From contig JAWWBG010000075.1 in NCBI GenBank assembly GCA_033721095.1, positions 1 through 10,869 on the forward strand: 10,869 nucleotides of DNA, in the 5' to 3' direction. This document shows positions 1 through 6,434 of the stretch, piece by piece (position 1 is the first letter of the stretch; every line of letters begins with the position of its first letter). The notes under the pieces were generated by a model, which saw only the letters and a program-made list of their open reading frames with translations, made no database searches and was not told the origin of the DNA. A program made the translations under genes and the position numbers. This DNA comes from JAWWBG01 sp033721095. Lineage in GTDB: Bacteria; Actinomycetota; Nitriliruptoria; Nitriliruptorales; Nitriliruptoraceae.

Positions 1-219
1 CAGGCCGTGCACATGGGCGCCATTGGCGGCGAGCTGCCGGGCGGCTGCCAGCCCGAGACCCGACGTGACGCCGGTCAGGACGACGGTGCGTTCCGCGAGC
101 CCGATGTCGCCGAGTGGAGTCCAGTCGTCGAGGCGGCGGCGCACCCGCGGCCCGATCGACGTGAACGAGCCGACGACCGTGGCCTCGAGGGCGCCGTCGA
201 CGAGCCGTGCGAACCTCAT
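1..219 (-). CDS. SDR-family oxidoreductase, DHRS12-like (N-terminal part, cut by window edge)
   Basis: Only the first 73 codons are present, read from the ATG at 219 to the left edge with no stop. After an approximately 43-residue lead rich in Arg and Val comes a beta strand and the Rossmann dinucleotide-binding motif TGVTSGLG (residues 49-56), followed by a helix (LAAARQLAANGAHV). This is the TGxxxGxG signature of classical short-chain dehydrogenases, which use NAD(P)(H). The N-terminal lead before the Rossmann strand, containing a short motif of the type VVGSFTSIGPRVRRRL, resembles the DHRS12-like branch of the family; substrates there are poorly known. Its ATG overlaps the TGA of the upstream SRPBCC gene (ATGA at 216-219), so the two are probably translationally coupled. 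The catalytic Ser/Tyr/Lys residues lie outside the window. The SDR assignment is secure; the subfamily is inference. Confidence 0.85.
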   Translation of the reverse strand, partial: MRFARLVDGALEATVVGSFTSIGPRVRRRLDDWTPLGDIGLAERTVVLTGVTSGLGLAAARQLAANGAHVHGL

Positions 220-653
220 GCGACGCGCGTGCCTTCCAGGGCTTCCTCGAGCCCCGCGACGGCCTTCCCGGCCACCCGGTTGAAGCCGATCGCCAGCAGC
301 GGATCGAGCACCTTGAGGAACCCGGAGAGGGTCAGCGTGGCGTCGTAGGTGAGCCGCGAGCCGTCGTCGGTCGGCTCGACCGTGATCAGGTCCCGCGAGA
401 CCAGGCCGCCGCCCTCGGCCACGAGCAGCGCCCGCTCTCCCGGGGTGTACTCGACGAGTTCATACGTCAGCGCCATGCTCCGGAACTCGATCACCGCGGC
501 GAACCTTGCCCCGACCGCCAGTGGTCCGTCGTCGAGCCGCTCTGCACTGACGATGCCCGGGTCCCACTGGGTGAGGTTGGTGAAGTCTGCGACGAAGTCG
601 AGGGCGGCGCCCGCCTCACGAGGCGTGGCGACCGTGGCGACGTATCGAGCCAT
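216..653 (-). CDS. SRPBCC (START/polyketide cyclase-like) family protein
   Basis: The product is 145 aa, a usual length for a single-domain SRPBCC protein. This fold is a helix-grip barrel with a deep hydrophobic cavity that binds lipids, polyketides or other small hydrophobic ligands. Features seen: an N-terminal strand (RYVATVATP), a helix with the typical FVADFTNLTQWDPGI segment (residues 20-34), a run of antiparallel strands (GARFAAVIEF, ALTYELVEYTPGERALLVAEGG, SRLTYDATLTLSG) and a long C-terminal helix (residues 124-141). There is no signal peptide. The ATG at 653 is chosen because an AGGAGC ribosome-binding site lies 7 nt upstream; the longer open frame runs into the ABC exporter gene. 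Its stop overlaps the start of the SDR gene, suggesting a shared task such as presenting a hydrophobic substrate to the oxidoreductase (inference). Ligand unknown. Confidence 0.85.
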   Translation of the reverse strand: MARYVATVATPREAGAALDFVADFTNLTQWDPGIVSAERLDDGPLAVGARFAAVIEFRSMALTYELVEYTPGERALLVAEGGGLVSRDLITVEPTDDGSRLTYDATLTLSGFLKVLDPLLAIGFNRVAGKAVAGLEEALEGTRVA

Positions 654-660
654 GAGCGTT

Positions 661-666
661 GCTCCT
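661..666 (-). promoter_or_regulatory. Ribosome-binding site of the SRPBCC gene
   Basis: AGGAGC on the minus strand, 7 nt before the ATG at 653. It sets this start over in-frame upstream codons that lie inside the ABC exporter gene. The 82-bp gap between the exporter stop (736) and this start shows no convincing terminator or -10/-35 pair, so read-through from upstream remains possible. Confidence 0.65.
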
Positions 667-735
667 GTCGTGGCTTTCGGTCGTACGGGCGAGCCGGGCG
701 TGGCCGGATCGGCGACCGCATCATGCCCGATTTGT

Positions 736-2526
736 TCAGACGCCGACGGCCTCGCCGGTCTGGACGCGCCACAGCGCCGCGTACAACCCCCCAGCCTCGA
801 CGAGCTCGTCGTGGGTGCCTGCCTCGACGATCTGCCCGCGCTCCAGGACGTGGATCCGATCGGCATGGCGGACGGTCGACAGCCGGTGGGCGATCACGAT
901 GGTCGTGCGGTCGTGCGAGACCCGTTCCAGTGACCGCTGGATGGCGGCCTCGGTCTCGTTGTCGACGGAAGCCGTGGCCTCGTCGAGGACGAGGATCGGC
1001 GGGTTCTTGAGGATCGCCCGGGCGATGCTGACACGCTGGCGCTGGCCGCCGGACAGCTTCTGGCCACGCTCCCCGACGATCGTGTCGTAGCCGTCCGGGA
1101 GCTGGGTCACGAACTCGTGTGCCTCGGCCAGCCGGCAGGCCTCGATGATCTGGTCGTCCGTCGCGTCGGGGCGCCCGTACGCAACGTTCTCGCGAACCGA
1201 GCCGTGGAACAGGAACACGTCCTGGCTCACCAGCCCGATCGCGCCGCGCAGGTCCGCGAACGTCAGGTCACGAAGGTCGTGCCCGTCGATGGTGATCGCG
1301 CCCTCGGTCACCTCGTAGAGCCGCAGGAGCAGCTTGACGATCGTGGACTTGCCGGCCCCCGTCGAGCCGACGATCGCGTGCGTCTGACCGGCCGGGACCT
1401 CGAAGTCGAGGCCGCGCAGGACGTCCTCGCCGGTCTGATAGCGGAACCAGACGTCTCGGAACCGGATGTGGCCGTCGACGCGGTCGAGCGTCCGTTCGCC
1501 GGAGACGATGGTCGGCTCGACGGCGAGCAGGTCGAGGATGCGGCGGGTCGAAGCCATGGCCCGCTGGTACTCGTCGAAGGTCTCTCCCAACGTCGTCAGC
1601 GGCCACAGCAGGCGCTGGGTGATGAACACCATGATCGAGTAGACGCCGACGTCGATGTGACCGTCGAGCGTCCGCATCCCGCCGATCAGCAGGATCGACA
1701 GGAAGCCCGCCAGGATGGCCATCCGGATCAGCGGGACGAAGGCCGAGGACAGGCGGATGGCGCCGTGGTTGGCCATCCGGTAGTCGTCGGACTCGGCGGC
1801 GATCCGTTCGACCTCGCGCTGTTCGGCCGTGAACGCCTTGATGGTCGGGATGCCCTGGAGGTTGTTGGACAGGCTCGAGGCCAGCAGCCCGACCTTCTCG
1901 CGCACGTCCGCGTAGCGGGGTTCGAGCGTGCGCTGGAACCGGAACGACCCCCACAGGATGACCGGGATGGGCGCGAACGCGAACGGGGCCACCACCGGCG
2001 CGAAGAAGAAGAACGAGGCGCCGATGAGGATCACCGCCGTCGTGACCTGGAGGATGTCGTTGGCCCCTCGGTCGAGGAATCGCTCGAGCTGGTTGACGTC
2101 GTCGTTGAGGATGGCGAGCAGCCCGCCCGTGGAGCGGTCCTCGAACCACGCCATCTCGAGCCCCTGGACGTGGGCGTAGGCCTCCAGCCGAGCGTCGTGC
2201 TGGACGGTCTGGGCGAGGTTGCGCCACAGCACGCCGAACAGGTATTCGAACAGCGACTCGAGGACCCAGATGACCACCGTGATCGCGGCGAGGGTCCAGA
2301 GCTGCGCGATCAACGACTCGATGCCGAACAACGTCCCGATCAGGGAGCCCTCGCGCTTGACCACGACATCCACGGCGGCGCCGATCAGAAACGGCGGCGC
2401 CAGGTCGAAGGTCTTGTTGAGGATCGAGCAGATCGTCGCGAGCAGGACCTGCCGCCGGTGCGGCGCGGTGTAGCGCCACAGCCGAACGATCGGCGTGGCC
2501 TGGTCGGCGTGAACGGCGGCGGACAT
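736..2526 (-). CDS. ABC exporter, fused permease and ATP-binding half-transporter (MsbA/MdlB type)
   Basis: The product is 596 aa, the usual size of a homodimeric or heterodimeric type IV ABC exporter half. The first ~320 residues form the six-helix membrane domain, with hydrophobic segments near residues 24-50, 70-98, 150-172, 174-196, 258-283 and 290-312. The C-terminal ~240 residues form the nucleotide-binding domain: Walker A GSTGAGKST (387-395), Q-loop Gln435, signature LSGGQ (491-495), Walker B ILVLDE with catalytic Glu516, D-loop SVD (520-522) and H-loop His547. All catalytic elements are intact, so it should work as a homodimer at the cytoplasmic membrane. The substrate cannot be predicted; relatives move lipids, drugs or peptides. 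It begins 24 bp after the rdgB stop, with no clear Shine-Dalgarno, and may be expressed from the upstream block. A partner half-transporter is not in the window. Confidence 0.95.
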   Translation of the reverse strand: MSAAVHADQATPIVRLWRYTAPHRRQVLLATICSILNKTFDLAPPFLIGAAVDVVVKREGSLIGTLFGIESLIAQLWTLAAITVVIWVLESLFEYLFGVLWRNLAQTVQHDARLEAYAHVQGLEMAWFEDRSTGGLLAILNDDVNQLERFLDRGANDILQVTTAVILIGASFFFFAPVVAPFAFAPIPVILWGSFRFQRTLEPRYADVREKVGLLASSLSNNLQGIPTIKAFTAEQREVERIAAESDDYRMANHGAIRLSSAFVPLIRMAILAGFLSILLIGGMRTLDGHIDVGVYSIMVFITQRLLWPLTTLGETFDEYQRAMASTRRILDLLAVEPTIVSGERTLDRVDGHIRFRDVWFRYQTGEDVLRGLDFEVPAGQTHAIVGSTGAGKSTIVKLLLRLYEVTEGAITIDGHDLRDLTFADLRGAIGLVSQDVFLFHGSVRENVAYGRPDATDDQIIEACRLAEAHEFVTQLPDGYDTIVGERGQKLSGGQRQRVSIARAILKNPPILVLDEATASVDNETEAAIQRSLERVSHDRTTIVIAHRLSTVRHADRIHVLERGQIVEAGTHDELVEAGGLYAALWRVQTGEAVGV

Positions 2527-2550
2527 GGGCCGGAGGCTACGGCCTGCCCG

Positions 2551-3156
2551 TCAGGGGCCCTGACCCCGGATCCAGGCCTCGACATGGGGACGGAGCGCGC
2601 GCAGCGCAGCACCGCGATGGGACCTGGCGTTCTTGACGTCCGGCGGCAGCTCGGCGTTGGTGCGCGTCTCGCCCTCGCTGAGGAAGTGCGGGTCGTACCC
2701 GAACCCGTTGTCGCCACGGGGCTCGTCGATGATGCGGCCTTCCATCGTCCCGCGGGCCGTCCACTCGCCGCCGTCGGGCGTCACGAACGCGACGACGGCC
2801 ACGAACCGCGCGCGTCGATCTTCGACGCCCCGGAGGCGCTCGATCAGCAGCGCGTTGTTGGCGGCGTCGATCTCGTCGCGTGACCCCGAGGCACCCGCGT
2901 ACCTGGCCGAGAAGACGCCGGGCTCGCCGCCGAGGGCGTCGACCTCGAGGCCGGAGTCATCCGCGATGGCCGGCAGGCCCAGCTGGCGAACGACGGCACG
3001 GGCCTTGAGCAGCGCGTTGCCCGCGAACGTGTCCTCGGTTTCCTCCGCCGGTTCGACGTCGTCGGGCATGGGCTCCAGCTCGACGTCGAGGCCGGACAGA
3101 ATCGCCTGGATCTCGGCCAGCTTCCCGGGGTTGCCGGTCGCCGCGACGATCCTCAC
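2551..3156 (-). CDS. rdgB: XTP/dITP diphosphatase (RdgB/HAM1 family)
   Basis: The product is 201 aa, normal for the family. It hydrolyses deaminated purine nucleoside triphosphates (dITP, XTP, ITP) to monophosphate and pyrophosphate, keeping them out of DNA and RNA. Diagnostic segments: N-terminal ATGNPGKLAEI (residues 6-16), TFAGNALLKA (43-52), the catalytic and metal-binding ADDSGLEVDALGG (65-77) followed by PGVFSARYAG (79-88), GFGYDP (151-156) and the C-terminal SHRG (179-182). Key residues are all present (Asp66/Asp67, Lys12, the GFGYDP loop, His180, Arg181). The start is GTG at 3156, which overlaps the TGA of rph (GTGA), indicating translational coupling. The longer open frame upstream is only read-through inside rph. 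The rph-rdgB neighbourhood is widely conserved in bacteria, including mycobacteria (Rv1340-Rv1341). Confidence 0.96.
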   Translation of the reverse strand: MRIVAATGNPGKLAEIQAILSGLDVELEPMPDDVEPAEETEDTFAGNALLKARAVVRQLGLPAIADDSGLEVDALGGEPGVFSARYAGASGSRDEIDAANNALLIERLRGVEDRRARFVAVVAFVTPDGGEWTARGTMEGRIIDEPRGDNGFGYDPHFLSEGETRTNAELPPDVKNARSHRGAALRALRPHVEAWIRGQGP

Positions 3157-3848
3157 GCCGCGTCCAGCGCCGACCGTTGGAGCGATGCGATCTCGGCACC
3201 GCCGGCCTGCGCCAGGTCGAGCATCGCGTCCAGCTGCTTGCGGTCGAAGGCCGCGCCCTCGGCGGTGCCCTGGAACTCGACGATCTGGCCGTCGGCGGTC
3301 ATGACCACGTTGGCGTCGACCTCGGCGCGGACGTCCTCCTCGTAGGGGAGGTCGAGGAGCGCTTCTCCATCCACGATGCCGACCGAAACGGCCATCACCT
3401 GTGCGACGTCGGCACCCGTGACGCCGAGGTTGCGGAAGGCAAGCTGGAGGGCCACCCAACCGCCGGTGATCGCCGCCGTCCGGGTGCCGCCATCGGCGTC
3501 GAGAACGTCACAGTCAACCGTCAGGGTGCGTTCACCGAGCGAGCCGAGATCGACGGCGGCGCGCAGTGAACGGCCGATCAGCCGCTCGATCTCCTTGGCG
3601 CGTCCACTGGGTCCATTGCGGTCGCGGCGCGTGCGCTCGACCCCCGCCCCGGGCAGCATCGCGTACTCGGCCGTCAGCCAGCCGCCCGACGACTTCCAGC
3701 GGGGCACACGCTCCTCGACGTTGACCGCACAGATGACCCTCGTCCCACCAAACGACACGAGCACCGAGCCGGCCGGACCAGCCTGGATGCCGGGCTCGAA
3801 CGAGATCGGGCGCAGCTCGTCGTTGGCGCGGCCGTCAGCGCGAGTCAT
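3153..3848 (-). CDS. rph: Ribonuclease PH (phosphorolytic 3'-5' exoribonuclease)
   Basis: The product is 231 aa, slightly shorter than the ~240-260 aa usual for the family; the tail is trimmed. It removes nucleotides from tRNA precursor 3' ends using phosphate, releasing nucleoside diphosphates, and acts as a hexameric ring in the cytoplasm. Features seen: GGTRVICAV (residues 34-42), GGWLTAEYAMLPGA (55-68), SGRAKEIERLIGRSLRA (81-97), the RNase PH core LGERTLTVDCDVLDADGGTR (104-123) with the phosphate-binding Gly-Thr-Arg at 121-123, and the acidic segment LPYEEDVRAEVDAN (167-180) with Asp172 and Asp178. The start is ATG at 3848, with GAGGTGA a few bases upstream. The gene sits 24 bp after the MBL-fold gene and overlaps rdgB by 4 bp, matching Rv1339-Rv1340-Rv1341 order. 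Confidence 0.96.
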   Translation of the reverse strand: MTRADGRANDELRPISFEPGIQAGPAGSVLVSFGGTRVICAVNVEERVPRWKSSGGWLTAEYAMLPGAGVERTRRDRNGPSGRAKEIERLIGRSLRAAVDLGSLGERTLTVDCDVLDADGGTRTAAITGGWVALQLAFRNLGVTGADVAQVMAVSVGIVDGEALLDLPYEEDVRAEVDANVVMTADGQIVEFQGTAEGAAFDRKQLDAMLDLAQAGGAEIASLQRSALDAA

Positions 3849-3851
3849 CGA

Positions 3852-3858
3852 TCACCTC
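3852..3858 (-). promoter_or_regulatory. Ribosome-binding site of rph
   Basis: GAGGTGA on the minus strand, 3 nt before the ATG at 3848. It supports that start and lies in the 24-bp gap after the MBL-fold gene stop at 3873. Confidence 0.6.
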
Positions 3859-3872
3859 GAAGCAGGTGGGGC

Positions 3873-4640
3873 TCAGTTGAGGGCCCAGTTCTGGAGGTCG
3901 TCGGCCAGGGCGAGATCGCCGTCGAAGGTCTCGCGGGCCTGCTCGAGCGAGGTCTGGCGGTCAACCGATCCCAGCAGGTGCGTCAGGACAAGCCGCTTCA
4001 CGTTGGCGCGGGTCGCGATCCGGCCGGCCTCGCGGGCCGTGAGGTGGATGCCTTCCGGCCACTCGTCCATCTCGCCCAGCCACGTCGCCTCGCACAGGAA
4101 GAAGTCGGCGTCCTTGGCGGCGCGGATCAGCTCCTCGCCGCCCCAGGAGTCAGACGAGTACGCGATGATCCGATCCTCGACGGTGATCCTGGTCGAGACG
4201 GTCGGCACGGGGTGGATCGAGTGGAAGAACTCGAAGTGGAACGGCCCCACGTCCAGCTCGTCGCCGGCGTTGATCTCGGTGTGCCGGAAGGCGTCACGGA
4301 ACGCGAACGCCGAGTCCTCGGACAACAGCGACGTCAGCAGGTCCATCACCTGGGGCGCGGCGTACAACGGCAGGTGCTTGGGCCCATCGGCGTGGAAACG
4401 CAGCGCGTAGAACATGCCCACCAGGTCGACGCAGTGGTCCACGTGCCGGTGGGTGATGATGATGGCGTCCAGCTCCTCGAAGGTCGTGAAGAGCTGGAGG
4501 TTCGCGGTCGCCCCGTTGCCGCAGTCGAGCAGCACCTGCGTGCTCCCACAGCGGAGCAGGTATCCCGAACAGGCCTTTCCCGGCCCCGTGTGCGACCCGG
4601 CCGAGCCGAGCACCGTCAGGTCCACCGCCAAACGTGCCAC
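3873..4640 (-). CDS. MBL-fold metal-dependent hydrolase, Rv1339-like (possible cyclic-nucleotide phosphodiesterase)
   Basis: The product is up to 255 aa, with a metallo-beta-lactamase fold of the RNase Z/phosphodiesterase type. Metal-binding pattern seen: THRHVDHC (residues 63-70; His64, His66, Asp68, His69), SIHPVPT (His143), YSSDS (Asp164) and GIHLTAREAG (His199), plus LVLTHLL (His221). N-terminal LTVLGSAGS and ASGYLLR-like CSGYLLR segments match the family. Position next to rph-rdgB and downstream of cysM identifies it as the likely counterpart of M. tuberculosis Rv1339, reported as an atypical class II cAMP phosphodiesterase; that activity here is inference. RNase Z-like tRNA processing is the alternative, attractive next to rph. 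The start is uncertain. GTG at 4640 is the longest reading but sits on the GGAGG itself. TTG at 4631 (252 aa) has proper 8-nt spacing, and GTG at 4625 would begin MDLTVLG, closest to relatives. Confidence 0.9.
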   Translation of the reverse strand: MARLAVDLTVLGSAGSHTGPGKACSGYLLRCGSTQVLLDCGNGATANLQLFTTFEELDAIIITHRHVDHCVDLVGMFYALRFHADGPKHLPLYAAPQVMDLLTSLLSEDSAFAFRDAFRHTEINAGDELDVGPFHFEFFHSIHPVPTVSTRITVEDRIIAYSSDSWGGEELIRAAKDADFFLCEATWLGEMDEWPEGIHLTAREAGRIATRANVKRLVLTHLLGSVDRQTSLEQARETFDGDLALADDLQNWALN

Positions 4641-4645
4641 CTCCC
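4638..4645 (-). promoter_or_regulatory. Ribosome-binding site bearing on the MBL-fold gene start
   Basis: GGGAGGTG on the minus strand. Its GGAGG core (4640-4644) ends on the first base of the GTG at 4640, so it cannot serve that codon. It lies 8 nt before an in-frame TTG at 4631 and 14 nt before a GTG at 4625. It therefore favours the TTG start. Confidence 0.5.
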
Positions 4646-4684
4646 GCGCGGGGAACCCTAGGCCGTGACCGCCCGAAGCGCCCG

Positions 4685-4702
4685 CGGGTTCACGTGAGCC
4701 CG
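4685..4702. repeat. Near-perfect 18-bp palindrome after cysM, CACGTG core
   Basis: CGGGTTCACGTGAGCCCG reads the same on both strands except for one mismatched pair (T4689 against G4698). It lies 4 bp past the cysM stop codon, in the 66-bp gap before the MBL-fold gene. There is no T-tract after it on the minus strand, so it is not a classical intrinsic terminator. It could be an RNA hairpin or a dimeric-regulator site for the downstream MBL-fold-rph-rdgB group. Function unproven. Confidence 0.35.
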
Positions 4703-4706
4703 TCGC

Positions 4707-5645
4707 TCAGGCCCAGAGGGTGTTCGAGATCCGTTCGGCAATCTCCTGCACGTCCCCCTGGTCGTAGGCGCCCGTCGACAGGTACTTCCAGCCGCCGTCA
4801 GGACTCAGGACGACGATGTCGGATCCCTCGGGCAGGCGCGTCGCGACACGCTCGCAGATGGCCAGCGCGGCGCCGGTGGAAACGCCCGCGAAGATCCCCT
4901 CCTCGGCCGCAAGGCGGCGTGTCCACGTCAACGCCTTCAGCGAGTCGACCTTGATGCGGGAGTCGAGGATGTCCACGTCGAGGACCTCGGGGACGTACCC
5001 CTCGTCGAGGTTGCGCAGTCCGTAGACGAGGTCGCCGTACTCGGGCTCGGCGGCGTAGACCTTGACGTCCGGGTTCCACCGCTTGAGCCGGTGGCCGACT
5101 CCGGTCACTGTCCCGCCCGTGCCAAGTCCGGCGACGAACGCGGTGACCGACGGCAGGTCGTTGATGATCTCGGCCGCAGTCGTCTCGTAGTGCGCCAACG
5201 GGTTCGCGTCGTTGCCGTACTGGAACGGCATGAAGACGTCATCGTCCGCCGCGTCCATCTCGCGCGCCACGCGGACCGACCCATTCGAGCCCTCGGTGGC
5301 CGGCGAGAAGACCAGCTCCGCGCCGAACATCGTCAGCAGCTGCTTGCGCTCCTCCGACGTGTTCTCGGGCATGACGCAGGTCAGCCGATAGCCACGGGTG
5401 CGGCACAGCGCCGCCAGCGCGATGCCGGTGTTGCCGGACGTGGGTTCGAGGACGTGTGAGCCGGGCCCGATGTCCCCGTTGCGCTCGGCCTCGTTCAGGA
5501 GATACAGCGCGACCCGATCCTTCACCGAACCGGTCGGGTTGTGGCCCTCGAGCTTGAGGTGCACCGTGGCCGTCGGCGGGCTCAGGTTCGGCAGGGCGAC
5601 CAGCGGCGTGTTGCCGATCGCCTGGGAGATGTCGTCGAAGCGCAC
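4707..5645 (-). CDS. cysM: CysO-dependent cysteine synthase (O-phosphoserine type), PLP enzyme
   Basis: The product is 312 aa, a fold-type II PLP enzyme. The mycobacterial CysM uses O-phosphoserine and thiocarboxylated CysO to make a CysO-cysteine adduct. Features seen: GNTPLV (residues 11-16), NPTGSVKDR with PLP lysine Lys42, EPTSGNTGIALA (67-78) for substrate carboxylate binding, VMPENTSEERKQLL (91-104), the phosphate-binding GTGGT (175-179), LRNLDEGYVPE (210-220) and STGA (256-259). Arg211 lines up with Arg220 of M. tuberculosis CysM, the residue that selects phosphoserine over acetylserine. The C-terminus DGGWKYLSTGAY...LWA is also CysM-like and differs from CysK. The start is GTG at 5645, with no strong Shine-Dalgarno, 9 bp after the cysO stop, so coupling to cysO is likely. 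Identification rests on both sequence and the mec-cysO-cysM context. Confidence 0.96.
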   Translation of the reverse strand: MRFDDISQAIGNTPLVALPNLSPPTATVHLKLEGHNPTGSVKDRVALYLLNEAERNGDIGPGSHVLEPTSGNTGIALAALCRTRGYRLTCVMPENTSEERKQLLTMFGAELVFSPATEGSNGSVRVAREMDAADDDVFMPFQYGNDANPLAHYETTAAEIINDLPSVTAFVAGLGTGGTVTGVGHRLKRWNPDVKVYAAEPEYGDLVYGLRNLDEGYVPEVLDVDILDSRIKVDSLKALTWTRRLAAEEGIFAGVSTGAALAICERVATRLPEGSDIVVLSPDGGWKYLSTGAYDQGDVQEIAERISNTLWA

Positions 5646-5654
5646 CGGCGGCCG

Positions 5655-5927
5655 TCAGGCGCCACCCGCAACCGCGGGCATGATCGAGATCTCGTCGCCC
5701 TCCGCAACCGTCGACGCAAGGCCGTCGAGGTAGCGGATGTCCTCGTCGGAGACATACACGTTGATGAAGCCGCGCACGTCGTCACCATCGAGCAGCTGCT
5801 CGGCCAGGCCGGGGTTGGCCGCGATCAGGTTGTCGAAGACCTCGCGCACCGTGCTGCCGGCAGCCTCGACCCTGGCCTCGCCGGACGTGTGCTTGCGCAG
5901 CACGGTCGGGATGCGGACAACAGGCAT
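5655..5927 (-). CDS. cysO: Sulfur carrier protein CysO (ubiquitin-like ThiS/MoaD family) with Gly-Gly-Ala end
   Basis: The product is 90 aa with a beta-grasp fold. Such carriers are adenylated and converted to a C-terminal thiocarboxylate, which donates sulfur to CysM for cysteine synthesis. Features seen: N-terminal strand VVRIPTVLRKHT (residues 3-14), STVREVFDNLIAANPGLAEQLLD helix region (25-47), INVYVSDEDIRYLDGL (55-70), and the terminal GDEISIMPAVAGGA. These segments closely follow M. tuberculosis CysO. The oddity is the last residue: one Ala follows the Gly-Gly pair, confirmed from the bases GGTGGCGCC before TGA. The family donor must end in Gly-Gly, so the Ala should be removed before activation. 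The ATG at 5927 gives the normal length; its Shine-Dalgarno is weak. The gene lies 83 bp after mec and 9 bp before cysM. Confidence 0.95.
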   Translation of the reverse strand: MPVVRIPTVLRKHTSGEARVEAAGSTVREVFDNLIAANPGLAEQLLDGDDVRGFINVYVSDEDIRYLDGLASTVAEGDEISIMPAVAGGA

Positions 5928-6010
5928 GGAGACACCGGGATGGACGACGGTCGCGGAGGGTACCGACGGGGGTGGCGCGACCCGTGGGGCCAGTGCGGAC
6001 GTTGGCAACC
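5928..6010. other. 83-bp spacer between mec and cysO
   Basis: I see no convincing promoter, terminator or small gene here. It is the longest gap inside the minus-strand sulfur block, so a second promoter for cysO-cysM is possible but not shown by the bases. Confidence 0.3.
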
Positions 6011-6421
6011 TCAGTCGACGACCTCGACGGGCTTTTCGGTGACCTCGCCGTCGATGATCGAGAAGCCGCGGATGTCGGGGTTGTCGCGGTCCTGGAGGGT
6101 GACGATCAGGTAGGTCGCCTCCGGATACTGGGCCAGCCGGATGTCGGTCTCGGACGGGTACGCCTGCGTGTGCGTGTGCGAGTGGTAGATCGCCAGGCCC
6201 CACTCGTTGTCCTCGATCTCTCGCATCGCGCGGAGCAGGTCCCGGGGCTCCATCACGTAGTAGGTCATCGAACGTTCGGCGTTGGTGATCGGGAAGTGCT
6301 CGAGGCCACCGTCCGGCCGTACGCCGAGCAGGCCGCACACCTCGTAGGGAAAATCCGACCACGACCGCTCGACCAAGGCATCCCAGGTCGCCCGGTCCAT
6401 CGTGAAGGTGTCGTCGGCCAT
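6011..6421 (-). CDS. mec: JAMM/MPN+ metalloprotease Mec (CysO-cysteine peptidase)
   Basis: The product is 136 aa, a single JAMM domain. In M. tuberculosis, Mec cuts the CysO-cysteine adduct after the Gly-Gly, releasing free cysteine and regenerating CysO. The JAMM zinc motif is complete: Glu27 in FPYEVCGLLG, then HSHTHTQAYPSETD (residues 80-93) supplying His80, His82, Ser90 and Asp93 in the HxH-x7-S-x2-D pattern. TNAERSMTYYV (46-56) and the C-terminal DGEVTEKPVEVV (124-135) also match Mec rather than ubiquitin-type JAMM proteins. The ATG at 6421 lies 13 bp after the DUF1295 stop. No good Shine-Dalgarno is visible. The cytoplasmic protein may also trim the extra Ala from the neighbouring CysO, as QbsD does for the carrier QbsE (inference). 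Confidence 0.95.
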   Translation of the reverse strand: MADDTFTMDRATWDALVERSWSDFPYEVCGLLGVRPDGGLEHFPITNAERSMTYYVMEPRDLLRAMREIEDNEWGLAIYHSHTHTQAYPSETDIRLAQYPEATYLIVTLQDRDNPDIRGFSIIDGEVTEKPVEVVD

Positions 6422-6434
6422 GTGGCGCCGGACG

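Noticed and set aside
654..735. Terminator or promoter between the ABC exporter and the SRPBCC gene
   Set aside because: No stem with a T-tract and no spaced -10/-35 pair could be found; only the ribosome-binding site is supported.
1117..2883. A 588-codon plus-strand open frame opposite the ABC exporter
   Set aside because: It is antisense to a gene with every ABC motif intact. Its translation is compositionally biased (Arg, Asp, Gly, Val) with no recognisable domain, as expected of a mirrored frame in high-GC DNA.
3157..3459. Upstream extension of the RdgB frame
   Set aside because: The added residues are Arg/Gly-rich shadow of rph. RdgB proteins begin at the conserved VRIVAATGN-type strand, reached from the GTG at 3156.
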